Assembly (NCBI RefSeq): GCF_014495845.1
Contig: NZ_CP061080.1
Coordinates: 1,911,001-1,975,000, forward strand
DNA length: 64,000 nt
Source: Aquibium microcysteis
GTDB taxonomy: Bacteria; Pseudomonadota; Alphaproteobacteria; Rhizobiales; Rhizobiaceae
Direction of reading: 5' to 3'
Shown: in pieces, positions 44,412 to 54,317 of the stretch
How positions within the stretch are numbered: the stretch's first letter is position 1
Layout: each line of letters starts with the position of its first letter
Made by a program: the position numbers and the translations under genes
The notes under the pieces: model-generated
Databases searched by the model: none
Seen by the model: only the letters and a program-made list of their open reading frames with translations
Told to the model about the DNA's origin: nothing

Positions 44412-45770
44412 TCAGTCGCGCTGCCGCGGCAGGCCGAATCGGTCAGCGAAGGCGTCGAGGCTCTGCACCAGAAGATCCATGATTTCGCCGATCTGCTCGC
44501 GGGTGACGATCAGCGGCGGGCAGACCATGAAATGGTCGCCTTCGAGCCCGCCGCGGGTGCGCCGCGAATAGAGGATCAGCCCGCGCGCATAGGCTTCCTC
44601 GACGAGGTGCACATGCGCGTCCATCGCCTTCGGCAGCGGCGTCATGGTCTCCCGGTCGCAGACCAGTTCGAAGGCCGTGAGCAGGCCCTTGCCGCGCACG
44701 TCGCCGACGAAGGGATACCGCTCCTTCAGACGGCAGAGACCGGCCATCAGCACCTCCCCCATGGCGCGCGCGTTGCCGCACAGGTCGAGCCTGTCGATCT
44801 CGCCGAGCACCGCCAGCCCCGCCGCGCAGGCCAGCGGATTGCCGGCATAGGTGAAGCCGTGCACGAAGCCGCCGGCCGCGAGCACCGGCTCGACCAGCCG
44901 GCGATGCGCGACCATCGCCCCGAGCGGCACATAGCCGGCGCCGAACCCTTTCGACATCACGACGATGTCCGGCGCGAGGCCCCAGTGCTCGGCGGCGAGG
45001 AAGCGCCCCGTGCGGCCGGCACCGGTCATGACCTCGTCCAGGATCAGGAGGATGCCGTAGTCGCGGCAGATCTCGGCCACGCGGGCATAATAGCCGTCCG
45101 GCGCCACCAGCGCCCCCGTCGAGGCGCCGCCGACAGGCTCCATGATGAAGGCGAGCACGGTCTCCGCCCCCTGCCGCTCGATCTCCTCGCGCAGCATCTC
45201 GGCATAGCGCAGGCCGCGCTCCTCGAGGCTGTGATTGTCGCGGTCGAGGTAGCAGGTCGGAGCCGGGATCTTCGGCATGGCCCGCAGCATGGGCTCGAAC
45301 GGACGGCTCATCAGCTCCATGCCGGTCAGAGCCAGCGCGCCGAGCGTCGAGCCATGATAGGACGGATAGCGCGAGATGATCTTCCAGCGCTCCGGCTGCC
45401 CGGTGGCGACGGCCCATTGCCGCGCGAGCTTGGCGGCGCTCTCCACCGCTTCGGACCCGCCCGACACGAAGAACACCCGGTCGAGCCCTTCCGGCATCCG
45501 CGACGCCGTCAGCCGCGCCAGTTCCTCCGCCGGCTCGTTTTCGAAATGCAGCCGGTAGGTGAAGGTCGCCTTGTCCATCTGCGCTCGCATGGCCGAGAGC
45601 ACGGTCTCGTTGCCATGGCCGATGTTGGACACCATCGCGCCGCTCGTGGCGTCGACGTAGCGTCTCCCGTTGACGTCGTGGATGTAGATTCCGCGCGCCT
45701 CCGCTGCCAGCGGACGCCGTTGCCGCGTCTGGTAGAAGAGGTTGGAGGCCCGTGCATCGCTTCCCGTCAT
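44412..45770 (-). CDS. Class III pyridoxal-phosphate aminotransferase (omega-type)
   Basis: Enzyme of 452 residues of the omega-amino acid:pyruvate/adenosylmethionine-8-amino-7-oxononanoate group. Motifs are SGGSEAVESAAKLARQW (103-119), YHGSTLGALALTG (138-150), LILDEVMTGAGRTG with Asp245, and the Schiff-base lysine Lys274 in MSKGFGAGYVPLGA. It transfers an amino group from an omega-amine or beta-amino acid to pyruvate or 2-oxoglutarate. The GGGGGG run seven bases before the ATG at 45770 supports the start. The substrate is not evident from the neighbours. Confidence 0.9.
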   Translation of the reverse strand: MTGSDARASNLFYQTRQRRPLAAEARGIYIHDVNGRRYVDATSGAMVSNIGHGNETVLSAMRAQMDKATFTYRLHFENEPAEELARLTASRMPEGLDRVFFVSGGSEAVESAAKLARQWAVATGQPERWKIISRYPSYHGSTLGALALTGMELMSRPFEPMLRAMPKIPAPTCYLDRDNHSLEERGLRYAEMLREEIERQGAETVLAFIMEPVGGASTGALVAPDGYYARVAEICRDYGILLILDEVMTGAGRTGRFLAAEHWGLAPDIVVMSKGFGAGYVPLGAMVAHRRLVEPVLAAGGFVHGFTYAGNPLACAAGLAVLGEIDRLDLCGNARAMGEVLMAGLCRLKERYPFVGDVRGKGLLTAFELVCDRETMTPLPKAMDAHVHLVEEAYARGLILYSRRTRGGLEGDHFMVCPPLIVTREQIGEIMDLLVQSLDAFADRFGLPRQRD

Positions 45771-45886
45771 GAATCCCCCCGGCCGCGCATCATGCGCCTG
45801 CCGAGTAGCGCGCCGGCAGACCCGGCTGTCAACGGCCTGAAGGACGATCCGGCGCGGCTGGATCATGCGCCGTCGTGAGGCGCGGC

Positions 45887-45909
45887 GCGGCTCCGGGCCA
45901 TGGAGCCGC
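45887..45909. repeat. GC-rich hairpin downstream of the small membrane protein
   Basis: GCGGCTCC / GGAGCCGC form an eight-base-pair stem around GGGCCAT. No T-run follows on either strand, so it is at best a weak or Rho-assisted terminator. Confidence 0.35.
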
Positions 45910-45960
45910 AGGGGACATGGAGCCTGTCCCGGGTCTCCCGGAGCGACGAGGGCCGCAGTC

Positions 45961-46149
45961 TCAGTTCGACACGTTTGCGGTGCGTTCGACCGTGACCTTG
46001 CGGTCGAGCAGGTCGCCGTCGTCGACCCGCGCCTGCAGCTTCGCGAACTGCGTGCTGATTTCCCGCCAGGCCGTCTGCGAGTAAGCTCCGTCGAATTTCA
46101 CCGCATCGACGCCCAGAGCGATCACGGCCACCAGAAGCAACATGCGCAT
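45961..46149 (-). CDS. Small membrane-anchored protein, stress-type
   Basis: Protein of 62 residues: a hydrophobic N-terminal helix (MRMLLLVAVIALGVDAV) followed by a polar tail beginning FDGAYSQTAWREISTQF. I recognise similar short proteins in rhizobia, all of unknown function. GGAG seven bases before the ATG at 46149 decides this start over ATGs at 46161 and 46176. A GGAAC-N18-TT promoter motif lies just upstream, suggesting general-stress control. Confidence 0.7.
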   Translation of the reverse strand: MRMLLLVAVIALGVDAVKFDGAYSQTAWREISTQFAKLQARVDDGDLLDRKVTVERTANVSN

Positions 46150-46177
46150 GTCGAACTCCATCGTTGGTTCGCCCATG

Positions 46178-46202
46178 AACGTGCGTCCGCCCGGTCCGTT
46201 CC
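46178..46202 (-). promoter_or_regulatory. Candidate general-stress promoter of the gene at 46149
   Basis: On the minus strand GGAAC (46202-46198) is followed after 18 bases by TT (46179-46178). The start codon lies 28 bases beyond. Confidence 0.55.
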
Positions 46203-46218
46203 TCCCTCCCCGCCGACA

Positions 46219-46995
46219 CTAGGTGGTCCGCGAGAGCCAGCGTGCGAGCTTTGCCGCCGGCGACAGCGACTGCCGCGGCGGACGGACGTAATGCTGCTGC
46301 CGGCTCATCAGCTCGTCGTACACCGCCACGATGGCGAGAGATTGCCGTTCCGAATCGGGCCGGAAGAAGAGACCGTGCTCCATCGCGCCGAAGTAGCGGT
46401 TGTTGGTCCCGACGATCCCGAGGTGCTGCACCCGGCTGCGTTCGAACGTGACGATCGGCACGTTCCGAAGGCCGAAGAGGGTGCTGTAGGCGTCGTCGAC
46501 GTTCAGGATCCCGGGGTCGCTGCCCAGCTCGGCCATCACCAGTTCGGCGAGCGGCCGCGTCCACAAGGTTCCGGCGTTGCCGACCGTCCGCTTTGCCAGC
46601 CGGTCCTCGCCGTCAGGCACGCCGGGATGATTTCGCGAATTGTAGAGCGAGATGAGTCCGCCGAAAGAATCGCGAAGCCTCAGCCCGTCCATCACGGCCG
46701 ACCGGTTGGCGATCATGTCGCTGTCGAGGATCAGCAGATGCTGATGGTCTCCTTCCAGGAAGTGCCGCCAGATCGCGCAGCTCGTCTGCGACGGCCCGAC
46801 CCGCATCGCGCTGCGACGGCATCGCGCAGGCAGCCCCGCCTCGCGCAGGAGCACCGGCACGTCGAGGGTCGGGCTCGCATCGTCGAAGACGACGATTTCG
46901 CTGCCCGGCGGCAGCGCGAGCTCGGCGACCGTCGACAGGCAGTGCCGAAGGAGCGACGCCCGCTCGTGCGTCGGTATCGCGATCAGTGCCGACAT
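46219..46995 (-). CDS. Family 2-like glycosyltransferase
   Basis: Protein of 258 residues with a GT-A fold. The N-terminal strand SALIAIPTHERASLLRHCLSTV and VVFDDASPT bind the nucleotide sugar, and the metal motif is DSD in LLILDSDMIANR. A downstream acceptor region contains NVDDAYSTLFG. No membrane helix is seen, so it may act on a cytoplasmic lipid or protein acceptor. The ATG at 46995 begins the domain; a GTG at 47004 is the alternative. Donor and acceptor are unknown, and no polysaccharide cluster surrounds it. Confidence 0.75.
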   Translation of the reverse strand: MSALIAIPTHERASLLRHCLSTVAELALPPGSEIVVFDDASPTLDVPVLLREAGLPARCRRSAMRVGPSQTSCAIWRHFLEGDHQHLLILDSDMIANRSAVMDGLRLRDSFGGLISLYNSRNHPGVPDGEDRLAKRTVGNAGTLWTRPLAELVMAELGSDPGILNVDDAYSTLFGLRNVPIVTFERSRVQHLGIVGTNNRYFGAMEHGLFFRPDSERQSLAIVAVYDELMSRQQHYVRPPRQSLSPAAKLARWLSRTT

Positions 46996-47112
46996 GGTCC
47001 CCACCCGCCCTCGACCAACACTCTAACGCGACCCACGAGCGGATTGGAATGATTCTCTTTGCCGGCGGCGCTGCCGCCTTTCGCCAGGATGCGCCTGCAG
47101 CCATGTCCGTCC

Positions 47113-47141
47113 TTGACCGCACCCGACGGGTCGAGTAGGAC
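47113..47141 (+). promoter_or_regulatory. Promoter of tRNA-Gly
   Basis: TTGACC (47113-47118) and TAGGAC (47136-47141) are 17 bases apart and end ten bases before the mature tRNA, as expected for a tRNA promoter. Confidence 0.6.
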
Positions 47142-47151
47142 AACAGCCGCC

Positions 47152-47225
47152 GCGGGTATGGTGAAATGGTATCACATGAGCCTTCCAAGCTCTTGGTGCG
47201 GGTTCGATTCCCGCTACCCGCTCCA
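47152..47225 (+). tRNA. tRNA-Gly, anticodon TCC
   Basis: The 74-base cloverleaf has acceptor stem GCGGGTA/TACCCGC and an anticodon loop CTTCCAA giving anticodon TCC (reads GGA/GGG). The T-loop is GTTCGATTC-like. Discriminator T and CCA are encoded (47223-47225). Confidence 0.96.
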
Positions 47226-47445
47226 GCCGTCTGAACCTTCCGAGAGCCTTCTCCCCGCCGTTCGCATTCCGGCTGCGGCACGAAGCGGTGGCTGACCGGC
47301 GAAAGGCCGTCGAACTCCCGATCCGCAGCCGCCGCTCCTCTTTCGGGAATCTCCCGGCGCGCAGGCGCGACGCGTCTGCGATTGTTCCCGGTGGGCAGCA
47401 ACCCGAGGCGCCGCCGCCCGTTATCGGCAGGATACGGGGGGTTTC

Positions 47446-48468
47446 ATGTCGCGCCAGACCATCTCGCTGCTCGTGCTTGCCGCAGTCCTTGCCATCCTGC
47501 TGCTGCTCGTTCCCGACGTGCTCCTCACAGTCTTCGCAGGCATCCTGCTGGCCGTCTTCCTCCAGGGCGGCGGCCACTGGCTCGCCGCCAGGCTCGGTCT
47601 TGCGGATGGCTGGGGGGTCGGCCTCTTCCTGCTCTGCATCGTGGTGGCGCTCGTGGTCTTCGGGCTTGCGGTGGCGCCCGCCATCGGCGCGCAGGTCGAC
47701 GAACTGACCCGCCGGATACCCCAGGCCTTCGAAACGCTCCGCGACCGTCTGGCGGATTATTCGTGGGGTTCGGCCGTTCTCGACCGGCTGTCACCCGAGG
47801 CGCTCGCCTCTTCGGAAAGCCGCAGTGCCGCCCTGACGGCCGTCTCCTCGACTTTCGGCGCACTCGGCAATGCCGTGATCATTCTGTTCATCGGGCTCTA
47901 TGGCGCGCTCGATCCGGGGGTCTACCGCAAGGGGCTGACGCTGCTGCTGGCGCCCTCGATCCGCAGGCGCGGCGACGAGATCCTGCGCGCGACGGCCGCG
48001 ACCCTGCGGAACTGGCTCACGGCACAACTGATGGCGATGACCGTGGTCGGCGTGCTGACGGCATTCGGCCTCTGGTTCGCCGGCGTGCCGCTCGCCTTCG
48101 CGCTCGGGCTGCTCGCCGGCCTCCTGGCCTTCATACCCAACATCGGGCCGGTGCTCGCCATCGCGCCGGCCCTGCTGCTCGCCCTCCCCGACGGTCTGTC
48201 CATGGTTCTGATCGTGCTGGCGATCTATCTCGGCGTGCAGGCCCTGGAGAGCTATGTCGTCACGCCGCTGATCCAGCAGGAGAAGGTCTCGCTGCCGCCC
48301 GCACTCGTCATCTCGGCGCAACTGCTGTTCGGCGTGCTTTTCGGGATCCTCGGCCTCGCCCTGGCGACACCGATCGCCGCCGCCCTGATGACGATCGTCG
48401 GCCTCGCCTATGTCGAGGACTACCTGGGGCGCGAGAGCCCGGCGGAGACCGCGGACGCGCGCAAGTAG
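47446..48468 (+). CDS. AI-2E (YdiK/PerM-type) family membrane transporter
   Basis: Membrane protein of 340 residues with about seven to eight hydrophobic helices. The family signature FIPNIGPVLAIAPALLLAL (about 230-250) is present, followed by ESYVVTPLIQQEKVSLPP. Members have been linked to AI-2 export, Na+/H+ exchange or membrane-stress tolerance, and the substrate of this one is unknown. A GGGGGG run lies just before the ATG. It is convergent with rarA and follows tRNA-Gly by 220 bases in which nothing else was found. Confidence 0.88.
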   Translation: MSRQTISLLVLAAVLAILLLLVPDVLLTVFAGILLAVFLQGGGHWLAARLGLADGWGVGLFLLCIVVALVVFGLAVAPAIGAQVDELTRRIPQAFETLRDRLADYSWGSAVLDRLSPEALASSESRSAALTAVSSTFGALGNAVIILFIGLYGALDPGVYRKGLTLLLAPSIRRRGDEILRATAATLRNWLTAQLMAMTVVGVLTAFGLWFAGVPLAFALGLLAGLLAFIPNIGPVLAIAPALLLALPDGLSMVLIVLAIYLGVQALESYVVTPLIQQEKVSLPPALVISAQLLFGVLFGILGLALATPIAAALMTIVGLAYVEDYLGRESPAETADARK

Positions 48469-48486
48469 TCCGCGCGTCCCGCGCGG

Positions 48487-49839
48487 TCAGTCGCGCCTGC
48501 GCTGAGCCCGCGCCTTTTCCCAGAAATCGAGGCGCTTGCGGATGTCGCGTTCGAAGCCTCGTTCGTTCGGGCGATAGAACTCCGGACGCGCGGCGCCGGT
48601 CAGTTCGTCCGGGAAATATTCCTGGCCCGAATAGGCATCCGGGAAGTCGTGGTCGTACCGGTATCCGGCGCCGTAGCCGAGTTCCCGCATCATCTTCGTC
48701 GGCGCGTTGAGAATGTGCTTCGGCGGCGGAAGAGACCCGGTCCGCTGCGCCAGTTCGAGCGCGGCATCGAAGCCGCGATAGGCTGCGTTCGACTTCGGTG
48801 CCGTGGCGACATAGGTGATCGCCTGGGCGAGAAACAGCCGTCCCTCGGGCCAGCCCACCCGCTCGAACGCATCCCAGGCCGACAGGACCTGCGGCATCGC
48901 CTGCGGATCGGCCATGCCCACGTCCTCGGACGCCGCGCAGGCAAGGCGCCGAAAGAGGGTTGCAGGATCTTCCCCGCCCGCGATCATCCGGGCGGCCCAG
49001 TAGAGCGCCGCCTGAACGTCGCTGCCGCGCAGCGTCTTGTGGAAACAGCTGAGCAGGTTGTAGTGGCCCTCCTGCGCCTTGTCGTAGACGGCCGCCCGCT
49101 TCTGGACCGTCCTCGCCAGCCCGGCGACGTCGAGGATTTCGGAGCCGGCCAGGCCGAGCAGGTCCTCCGCGAGATTCAGCAGATAGCGCGCGTCGCCGTC
49201 GGCCATGTCGATCAGAGCGTCGCGTGCGTCCGCGTCGAGCGGCAGCCGCCGGTCCTGGTGGCGCTCGGCGCGGTCCAGCAGCAGGCCGAGCGCCTGGCGC
49301 TCCAGCCGGTTGACCACCAGCACCCGCGCCCGCGACAGAAGCGCCGACACGAGGCTGAAGCTCGGATTCTCGGTCGTGGCGCCGATCAGCACCACCGTGC
49401 CGTCCTCGACATGCGGCAGCAGCGCGTCCTGCGTCGTGCGGTTGAAGCGGTGCAGCTCGTCGATGAAGAGCGCCGTCTGCTTCCCCAGCGCGGACCGGAC
49501 CTGGCGCGCGGCCTCGATGACCTTCCTGAGGTCGGCGATGCCCGCATTGACCGCCGACAGCTGCAGGAACTCGATCCCCGCTTCTGCTGCCACCAGGCGC
49601 GCGATGGTGGTTTTGCCGGTGCCGGGCGGACCCCACAGGACGAAGGACGACAGTTTCTTTGCCGCGATCATCCGGCTGATCGGCGAATCGGCTCCGAGCA
49701 GGTGATCCTGCCCGACGACCTCCGACAGGCGCCGGGGGCGCAGCGTCTCGGCGAGCGGCCTCGGCGCAGAGGACTCGGCCTCCCCCGGCGCAGGGTGTCG
49801 TGCCGCGGGTCCGTCATTCCCGCCGAAGAGGTCAGCCAT
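48487..49839 (-). CDS. rarA: Replication-associated recombination protein A
   Basis: Clamp-loader-like AAA+ ATPase of 450 residues (RarA/MgsA), acting at stalled replication forks. Walker A GPPGTGKTT is at 70-78, Walker B LFIDELHRFN near 122, and sensor motif TTENPSF follows. The C-terminal tetramerisation domain contains LIDMADGDARYLLNL and the strongly conserved NAPTKMMRELGYG...YSGQEYFPDEL region. It starts 13 bases after the degP stop, so the two form an operon. Confidence 0.95.
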   Translation of the reverse strand: MADLFGGNDGPAARHPAPGEAESSAPRPLAETLRPRRLSEVVGQDHLLGADSPISRMIAAKKLSSFVLWGPPGTGKTTIARLVAAEAGIEFLQLSAVNAGIADLRKVIEAARQVRSALGKQTALFIDELHRFNRTTQDALLPHVEDGTVVLIGATTENPSFSLVSALLSRARVLVVNRLERQALGLLLDRAERHQDRRLPLDADARDALIDMADGDARYLLNLAEDLLGLAGSEILDVAGLARTVQKRAAVYDKAQEGHYNLLSCFHKTLRGSDVQAALYWAARMIAGGEDPATLFRRLACAASEDVGMADPQAMPQVLSAWDAFERVGWPEGRLFLAQAITYVATAPKSNAAYRGFDAALELAQRTGSLPPPKHILNAPTKMMRELGYGAGYRYDHDFPDAYSGQEYFPDELTGAARPEFYRPNERGFERDIRKRLDFWEKARAQRRRD

Positions 49840-49852
49840 CCCGCCCGTCCGT

Positions 49853-51406
49853 TCAGTAGCGAAGCATCTGTCGCATGACGTTGCCGTTGCGATCGACCGT
49901 GAATCGCCACCACCGGGTCCGCTCCGCGGCCGCCTTCTGCAGCGTCTCGGGCCTGTCGATCGCCGTCCCGTTGACCTCGCGCACGATGTCGCCCGGGCGG
50001 AAGCCGAAGCCGGCCGCGGGCGAATTGCGCGGTACCTCCACCATCACGACGCCGCGGGTGTCGTCGCGCAGCCTGAGCTTGCGGGCGAGTCGCGGCGAAA
50101 GCTCCGCGACCTTCGCGCCGGTGAACGGGCTCTGGCCGGATATGTCGAGCATTGCTGCGGACGCCCCCTCCGGAGCGCGCACGAGCGTCAGCGACACCGC
50201 CCGCTGCCTGCCCTTCGACAGGACGTCGAAGGTGACGGTCGCGTTGAGCGGCTGGGTCGCCAGCCGGTAGCCAAGCGCGTCGACGTGCTGGATCGGCACG
50301 CCGTTCATCGCAAGCACGACGTCGCCGGGTTCGATGCCGGCCGCTTCCGCGGGACCGTCCGCATAGATGGCCGTGACGATCGCTCCCTGCGGCCGCGGCA
50401 TGCCGAGCGCCTCGGCGATCTGCGGTGTCACCTGGTCGAACTCCGCTCCGAGGAACGGCCGCTCGAAGCTCTGTTCGCCGGCCCTGGCGGCCTCCACGAA
50501 GGCGCGGACCATGTTGGACGGTATAGCGAAGCCGATGCCGATCGACCCGCCGCTGCGCGAGAAGATCGCGGTGTTGATGCCGACGAGCCGCCCGGCCATG
50601 TCGATCAGCGCGCCGCCGGAATTGCCGGGATTGATCGCCGCGTCGGTCTGGATGAAGAACCCGAAGTCCGACACGCCGATGTGATTGCGGGCGAGCGCCG
50701 AGACGATGCCGCTGGTCGTCGTCTGCCCGACGCCGAAGGGATTGCCGATGGCGAGCACCAGGTCGCCGACCTCGAGCGCATCCGAATCACCGATCGGCAC
50801 GACCGGGAAGGCTTCGCTGCCGTTGATCTTCAGCACGGCGAGGTCGAGCGACTCGTCCTTCAGCAGCACCTCGCTCTCGAACTCGCGCCCGTCCGACAGC
50901 GCCACCCTCACCTCGTCCGCGTCGCGAATGACATGGAAATTGGTGACCACGATTCCGCTGGGATCGACGAGGACGCCGGATCCCAGTGACGACTGCACCC
51001 GTGGCGGCATCTGCTGGCGGCCGAAGAACTGCTCGAAGAAGGGATCGCCGGCGAAGGGCGAGCGCGACTGGACGAGTTGCTTGGCATAGACGTTGACCAC
51101 GGCCGGACCCGTCTCGCGGACGAGAGGCGCGAAGGAAAGCTGTACTTCCGCCTGCCCGAAGGGCACGCGGCGCTGCACGGCATCGGTCTGCGTCGGCGCC
51201 GCCGGTGCCGCGGGAACCCTCTGCGGCACGACCGCGTCCGGTGCCTGCGGCGGTTGCGCCTGCCTGTCGCTGCCGCCGAACGGCAGGATGTCTTCCAGGA
51301 ATCCGCGCAGGCCGCCTTCGGCCATCGCCGGCGGCGCCGTCACTGGCGACGCCACCAACAGCACCGCAAGGGCGATGCGTGCGAAAGCCGGAACCATGGC
51401 TGCCAT
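49853..51406 (-). CDS. degP: Do/DegP-like periplasmic serine protease
   Basis: HtrA-type protease-chaperone of 517 residues. The signal peptide covers about residues 1-29 (ends PPAMA), and a Pro/Gln/Ala-rich linker follows. The trypsin-like domain carries the triad His158 (TNFHVI), Asp189 (LDLAVL) and Ser263 (NPGNSGGAL). Two PDZ domains follow (about 320-400 and 420-510). It degrades misfolded envelope proteins. GGAGAG before the ATG at 51406 supports that start over the ATG at 51397. It forms an operon with rarA. Confidence 0.94.
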   Translation of the reverse strand: MAAMVPAFARIALAVLLVASPVTAPPAMAEGGLRGFLEDILPFGGSDRQAQPPQAPDAVVPQRVPAAPAAPTQTDAVQRRVPFGQAEVQLSFAPLVRETGPAVVNVYAKQLVQSRSPFAGDPFFEQFFGRQQMPPRVQSSLGSGVLVDPSGIVVTNFHVIRDADEVRVALSDGREFESEVLLKDESLDLAVLKINGSEAFPVVPIGDSDALEVGDLVLAIGNPFGVGQTTTSGIVSALARNHIGVSDFGFFIQTDAAINPGNSGGALIDMAGRLVGINTAIFSRSGGSIGIGFAIPSNMVRAFVEAARAGEQSFERPFLGAEFDQVTPQIAEALGMPRPQGAIVTAIYADGPAEAAGIEPGDVVLAMNGVPIQHVDALGYRLATQPLNATVTFDVLSKGRQRAVSLTLVRAPEGASAAMLDISGQSPFTGAKVAELSPRLARKLRLRDDTRGVVMVEVPRNSPAAGFGFRPGDIVREVNGTAIDRPETLQKAAAERTRWWRFTVDRNGNVMRQMLRY

Positions 51407-51539
51407 AGCGATTCTCTCCGCGTCGTCTGGTAACGATAGTCCTTTAGGGCGAGCATTGTGGGGATAGGAAGGCGTCGGCCGCCTGCTTCCCGGACCGGCG
51501 CGCACGCCAGGGCCGCGCCAATGCTCCCCCGAACGGCGA

Positions 51540-51567
51540 AAGGCCCCGGGCTTTCGCCGCGGGGCCT
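51540..51567 (-). terminator. Probable terminator of the ribosomal operon
   Basis: On the minus strand AGGCCCCG and CGGGGCCT pair around an 11-base loop, followed by a short TT. It lies 27 bases after the rplQ stop. The weak T-run lowers confidence. Confidence 0.6.
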
Positions 51568-51593
51568 CTCGAGCATCACATCGCAGGCAGCGA

Positions 51594-52022
51594 TCAGGCT
51601 GCTTCGGCGGCCTCGGCCGCTTCGGCCTCCGCACGGGCGCGGTCAGCAGCGCCCTTGGCCGACGTGTCGCGGTCGACGAACTCGATCACGGCCATCGCGG
51701 CGTTGTCGCCGAAGCGGAAGCCGGCCTTCATGATGCGCAGGTAGCCGCCGTTGCGTTCGGCGTAACGCGGCGCGATCGTGTCGAACAGGCGCTTGACCAG
51801 CACGGCGCTGCCGACCTGCGAGATCGCCTGGCGGCGGGCATGAAGGTCGCCGCGCTTGCCGAGCGTAACGAGCTTCTCCACGATCGGACGAAGCTCCTTT
51901 GCCTTGGGCAGCGTGGTCGTGATCTGCTCGTGCTCGATGAGCGAGGCGGCCATGTTGGTGAACATGGCCTTGCGGTGGCTCGACGTACGGTTCAGCCGGC
52001 GGCCGGAACGTCCATGGCGCAT
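51594..52022 (-). CDS. rplQ: 50S ribosomal protein L17
   Basis: Large-subunit protein of 142 residues at the base of the exit tunnel. The start [20 protein letters not shown] is diagnostic, and [19 protein letters not shown] is conserved. The C-terminal tail is an Ala/Glu-rich extension beyond the bacterial core. It is the last gene of the alpha operon, 104 bases after rpoA; that gap contains a small GC hairpin near 52043-52055 but no clear promoter. Confidence 0.97.
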   Translation of the reverse strand: MRHGRSGRRLNRTSSHRKAMFTNMAASLIEHEQITTTLPKAKELRPIVEKLVTLGKRGDLHARRQAISQVGSAVLVKRLFDTIAPRYAERNGGYLRIMKAGFRFGDNAAMAVIEFVDRDTSAKGAADRARAEAEAAEAAEAA

Positions 52023-52126
52023 GGCTTGTCTCCTGGGTTTCGGCGCTCGGCGCCAAGTGTCTGGGAAGCGAATGGTGAGCGGCGGGCGACGATCCTTCGA
52101 CGCGACCCGCTACTCACCCTTCGCGG

Positions 52127-53137
52127 TCAATACTGGTCTTCGTAACGCTTGGCGAGATCTTCGATGTTCTCCGGCGGCCAGTCCTGGACCTCCATGCCGA
52201 GATGGAGCCCCATCGCGGCGAGAACTTCCTTGATCTCGTTGAGCGACTTGCGGCCGAAGTTGGGGGTGCGCAGCATCTCCGCCTCGGTCTTCTGGATCAG
52301 GTCGCCGATGTAGACGATGTTGTCGTTCTTCAGGCAGTTGGCCGAACGGACAGAGAGTTCGAGTTCGTCCACCTTCTTGAGCAGCGCCGGATTGAAGGCG
52401 AGTTCGGTGACCGCCTCCTCGGGCTGGGCCTTCTGCGGCTCGTCGAAGTTGACGAAGAGGCCGAGCTGGTCCTGCAGGATCCGCGCCGCGAACGCGACCG
52501 CATCCTCGCCCGAAATCGACCCGTCAGTCTCGATCGACATGGTCAGCTTGTCGTAGTCAAGCACCTGGCCCTCGCGGGTGTTCTCGACCTTGTAGGAGAC
52601 CTTCTTGACCGGCGAATACAGGCTGTCGACCGGAATGAGACCGATCGGGGCGTCCTCCGCGCGGTTGCGCTCGGCAGGGACGTAGCCCTTGCCGGTGTCG
52701 ACCGTGAACTCCATGCGGATCTCGGCGCCCTCGTCGAGCGTGCAGATCACGTGGTCGGGGTTCAGGATCTCGACGTCGCCCACCGTCTGGATGTCACCGG
52801 CGGTGACGACGCCCGGACCCTGCTTGCGCACGACCATGCGCTTGGGCCCGTCGCCTTCCATCTTGATGGCGATTTCCTTGATGTTCAGGATGATGTCGGT
52901 CACGTCCTCGCGCACGCCGGCGATCGAGGAGAATTCGTGCAGGACGCCATCGATCTGCACCGCCGTCACGGCGGCGCCGCGCAGCGACGACAGGAGCACG
53001 CGGCGCAGCGCGTTGCCGAGCGTCAGGCCGAAGCCACGCTCCAGCGGCTCGGCGACGAGCGTGGTGAGCGTCTTCTTCTTGGACGAGAACTCGATCTTGT
53101 TGGGCTTGATCAGTTCCTGCCAGTTTTTCTGGATCAT
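52127..53137 (-). CDS. rpoA: DNA-directed RNA polymerase alpha subunit
   Basis: Protein of 336 residues. The N-terminal dimerisation/assembly domain ([18 protein letters not shown]) and a flexible linker precede the C-terminal domain, which contacts UP elements and activators ([35 protein letters not shown]). The ATG at 53137 begins the family sequence [14 protein letters not shown]. It lies between rpsK and rplQ, the usual place. Confidence 0.98.
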   Translation of the reverse strand: MIQKNWQELIKPNKIEFSSKKKTLTTLVAEPLERGFGLTLGNALRRVLLSSLRGAAVTAVQIDGVLHEFSSIAGVREDVTDIILNIKEIAIKMEGDGPKRMVVRKQGPGVVTAGDIQTVGDVEILNPDHVICTLDEGAEIRMEFTVDTGKGYVPAERNRAEDAPIGLIPVDSLYSPVKKVSYKVENTREGQVLDYDKLTMSIETDGSISGEDAVAFAARILQDQLGLFVNFDEPQKAQPEEAVTELAFNPALLKKVDELELSVRSANCLKNDNIVYIGDLIQKTEAEMLRTPNFGRKSLNEIKEVLAAMGLHLGMEVQDWPPENIEDLAKRYEDQY

Positions 53138-53240
53138 GGTCTGTCCTTCCGTTTCCCCGCCACCATCCAATCGTGGCGGGCGATCTGGAGAACCGTAGAG
53201 GGGCGCGGGAGGGCGCCCTTGCGGCAATCGAAAAACACCG

Positions 53241-53630
53241 TTAGACGCGGCGCTTCTTGCGCGGCCGGCAGCCATTGTGCGGGATCGGCGTCACGTCGCG
53301 GATCGACGAGATCGTGAACCCTGCGGCCTGAAGCGCGCGCAGCGCCGACTCACGGCCCGAACCGGGCCCCGACACCTCGACCTCGAGCTGGCGCATGCCG
53401 TGCTCCTGCGCCTTCTTGGCGCAGTCCTCGGCAGCCATCTGGGCCGCGAAGGGGGTCGACTTGCGCGAGCCCTTGAAGCCCTGCGCCCCGGCCGAAGACC
53501 AGGCGATCGCGTTGCCCTGGGCGTCGGTGATCGTGATCATCGTGTTGTTGAAGGTCGAATTCACGTGGGCAACGCCCGACGAGATGTTCTTGCGTTCGCG
53601 GCGACGAACGCGGGCGGCTTCCTTGGCCAT
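53241..53630 (-). CDS. rpsK: 30S ribosomal protein S11
   Basis: Small-subunit platform protein of 129 residues that contacts the mRNA exit region. Conserved segments are [18 protein letters not shown] and [13 protein letters not shown] at the C-terminus. It follows rpsM after an unusually long 135-base gap that holds a GCGAAT/ATTCGC repeat hairpin. Confidence 0.98.
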   Translation of the reverse strand: MAKEAARVRRRERKNISSGVAHVNSTFNNTMITITDAQGNAIAWSSAGAQGFKGSRKSTPFAAQMAAEDCAKKAQEHGMRQLEVEVSGPGSGRESALRALQAAGFTISSIRDVTPIPHNGCRPRKKRRV

Positions 53631-53686
53631 GCTGGTCCTTTCTCTCGATATCGACGCCGCCGTAATGCCAGCGGCTACACCAGAGG

Positions 53687-53762
53687 AGCGAATGATTGCT
53701 GGCGAATGGCGAATGGAAAGGCTCTGCCCAACTATTCGCTATTCGCTCATTCGCTACTCGCT
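53687..53762. repeat. GCGAAT/ATTCGC heptad inverted repeat between rpsM and rpsK
   Basis: GCGAAT occurs at 53688-53693, 53702-53707 and 53709-53714. ATTCGC occurs at 53734-53739, 53741-53746 and 53749-53754, mostly in seven-base steps. The two groups can pair into a long imperfect hairpin with a loop near 53717-53731. I recall similar GCGAATAG-rich repeats dispersed in Mesorhizobium-type genomes. Confidence 0.65.
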
Positions 53763-53765
53763 GAA

Positions 53766-54134
<369 letters not shown>

Positions 54135-54317
54135 GTCTCTCTCCATCTGGGCCGGCGGACCGGCGCTTTGTTGTTGCCCCGCGTCCGGTGGAGGCCGGCC
54201 CCTGCGGGTGTTGTCTTCCAACGACGAAGCCGAGCCTGTGCGGCCCGGCTGGACGCCTGTGCGAGCGGAAGACGTGGCGCTATAGTCCAGCGCGCACGTC
54301 CCGTCAACGGGCCGAAC

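Noticed and set aside
45887..45909. Hairpin taken as a true intrinsic terminator
   Set aside because: The stem is good, but there is no T-run on either strand; listed only as a repeat of uncertain role.
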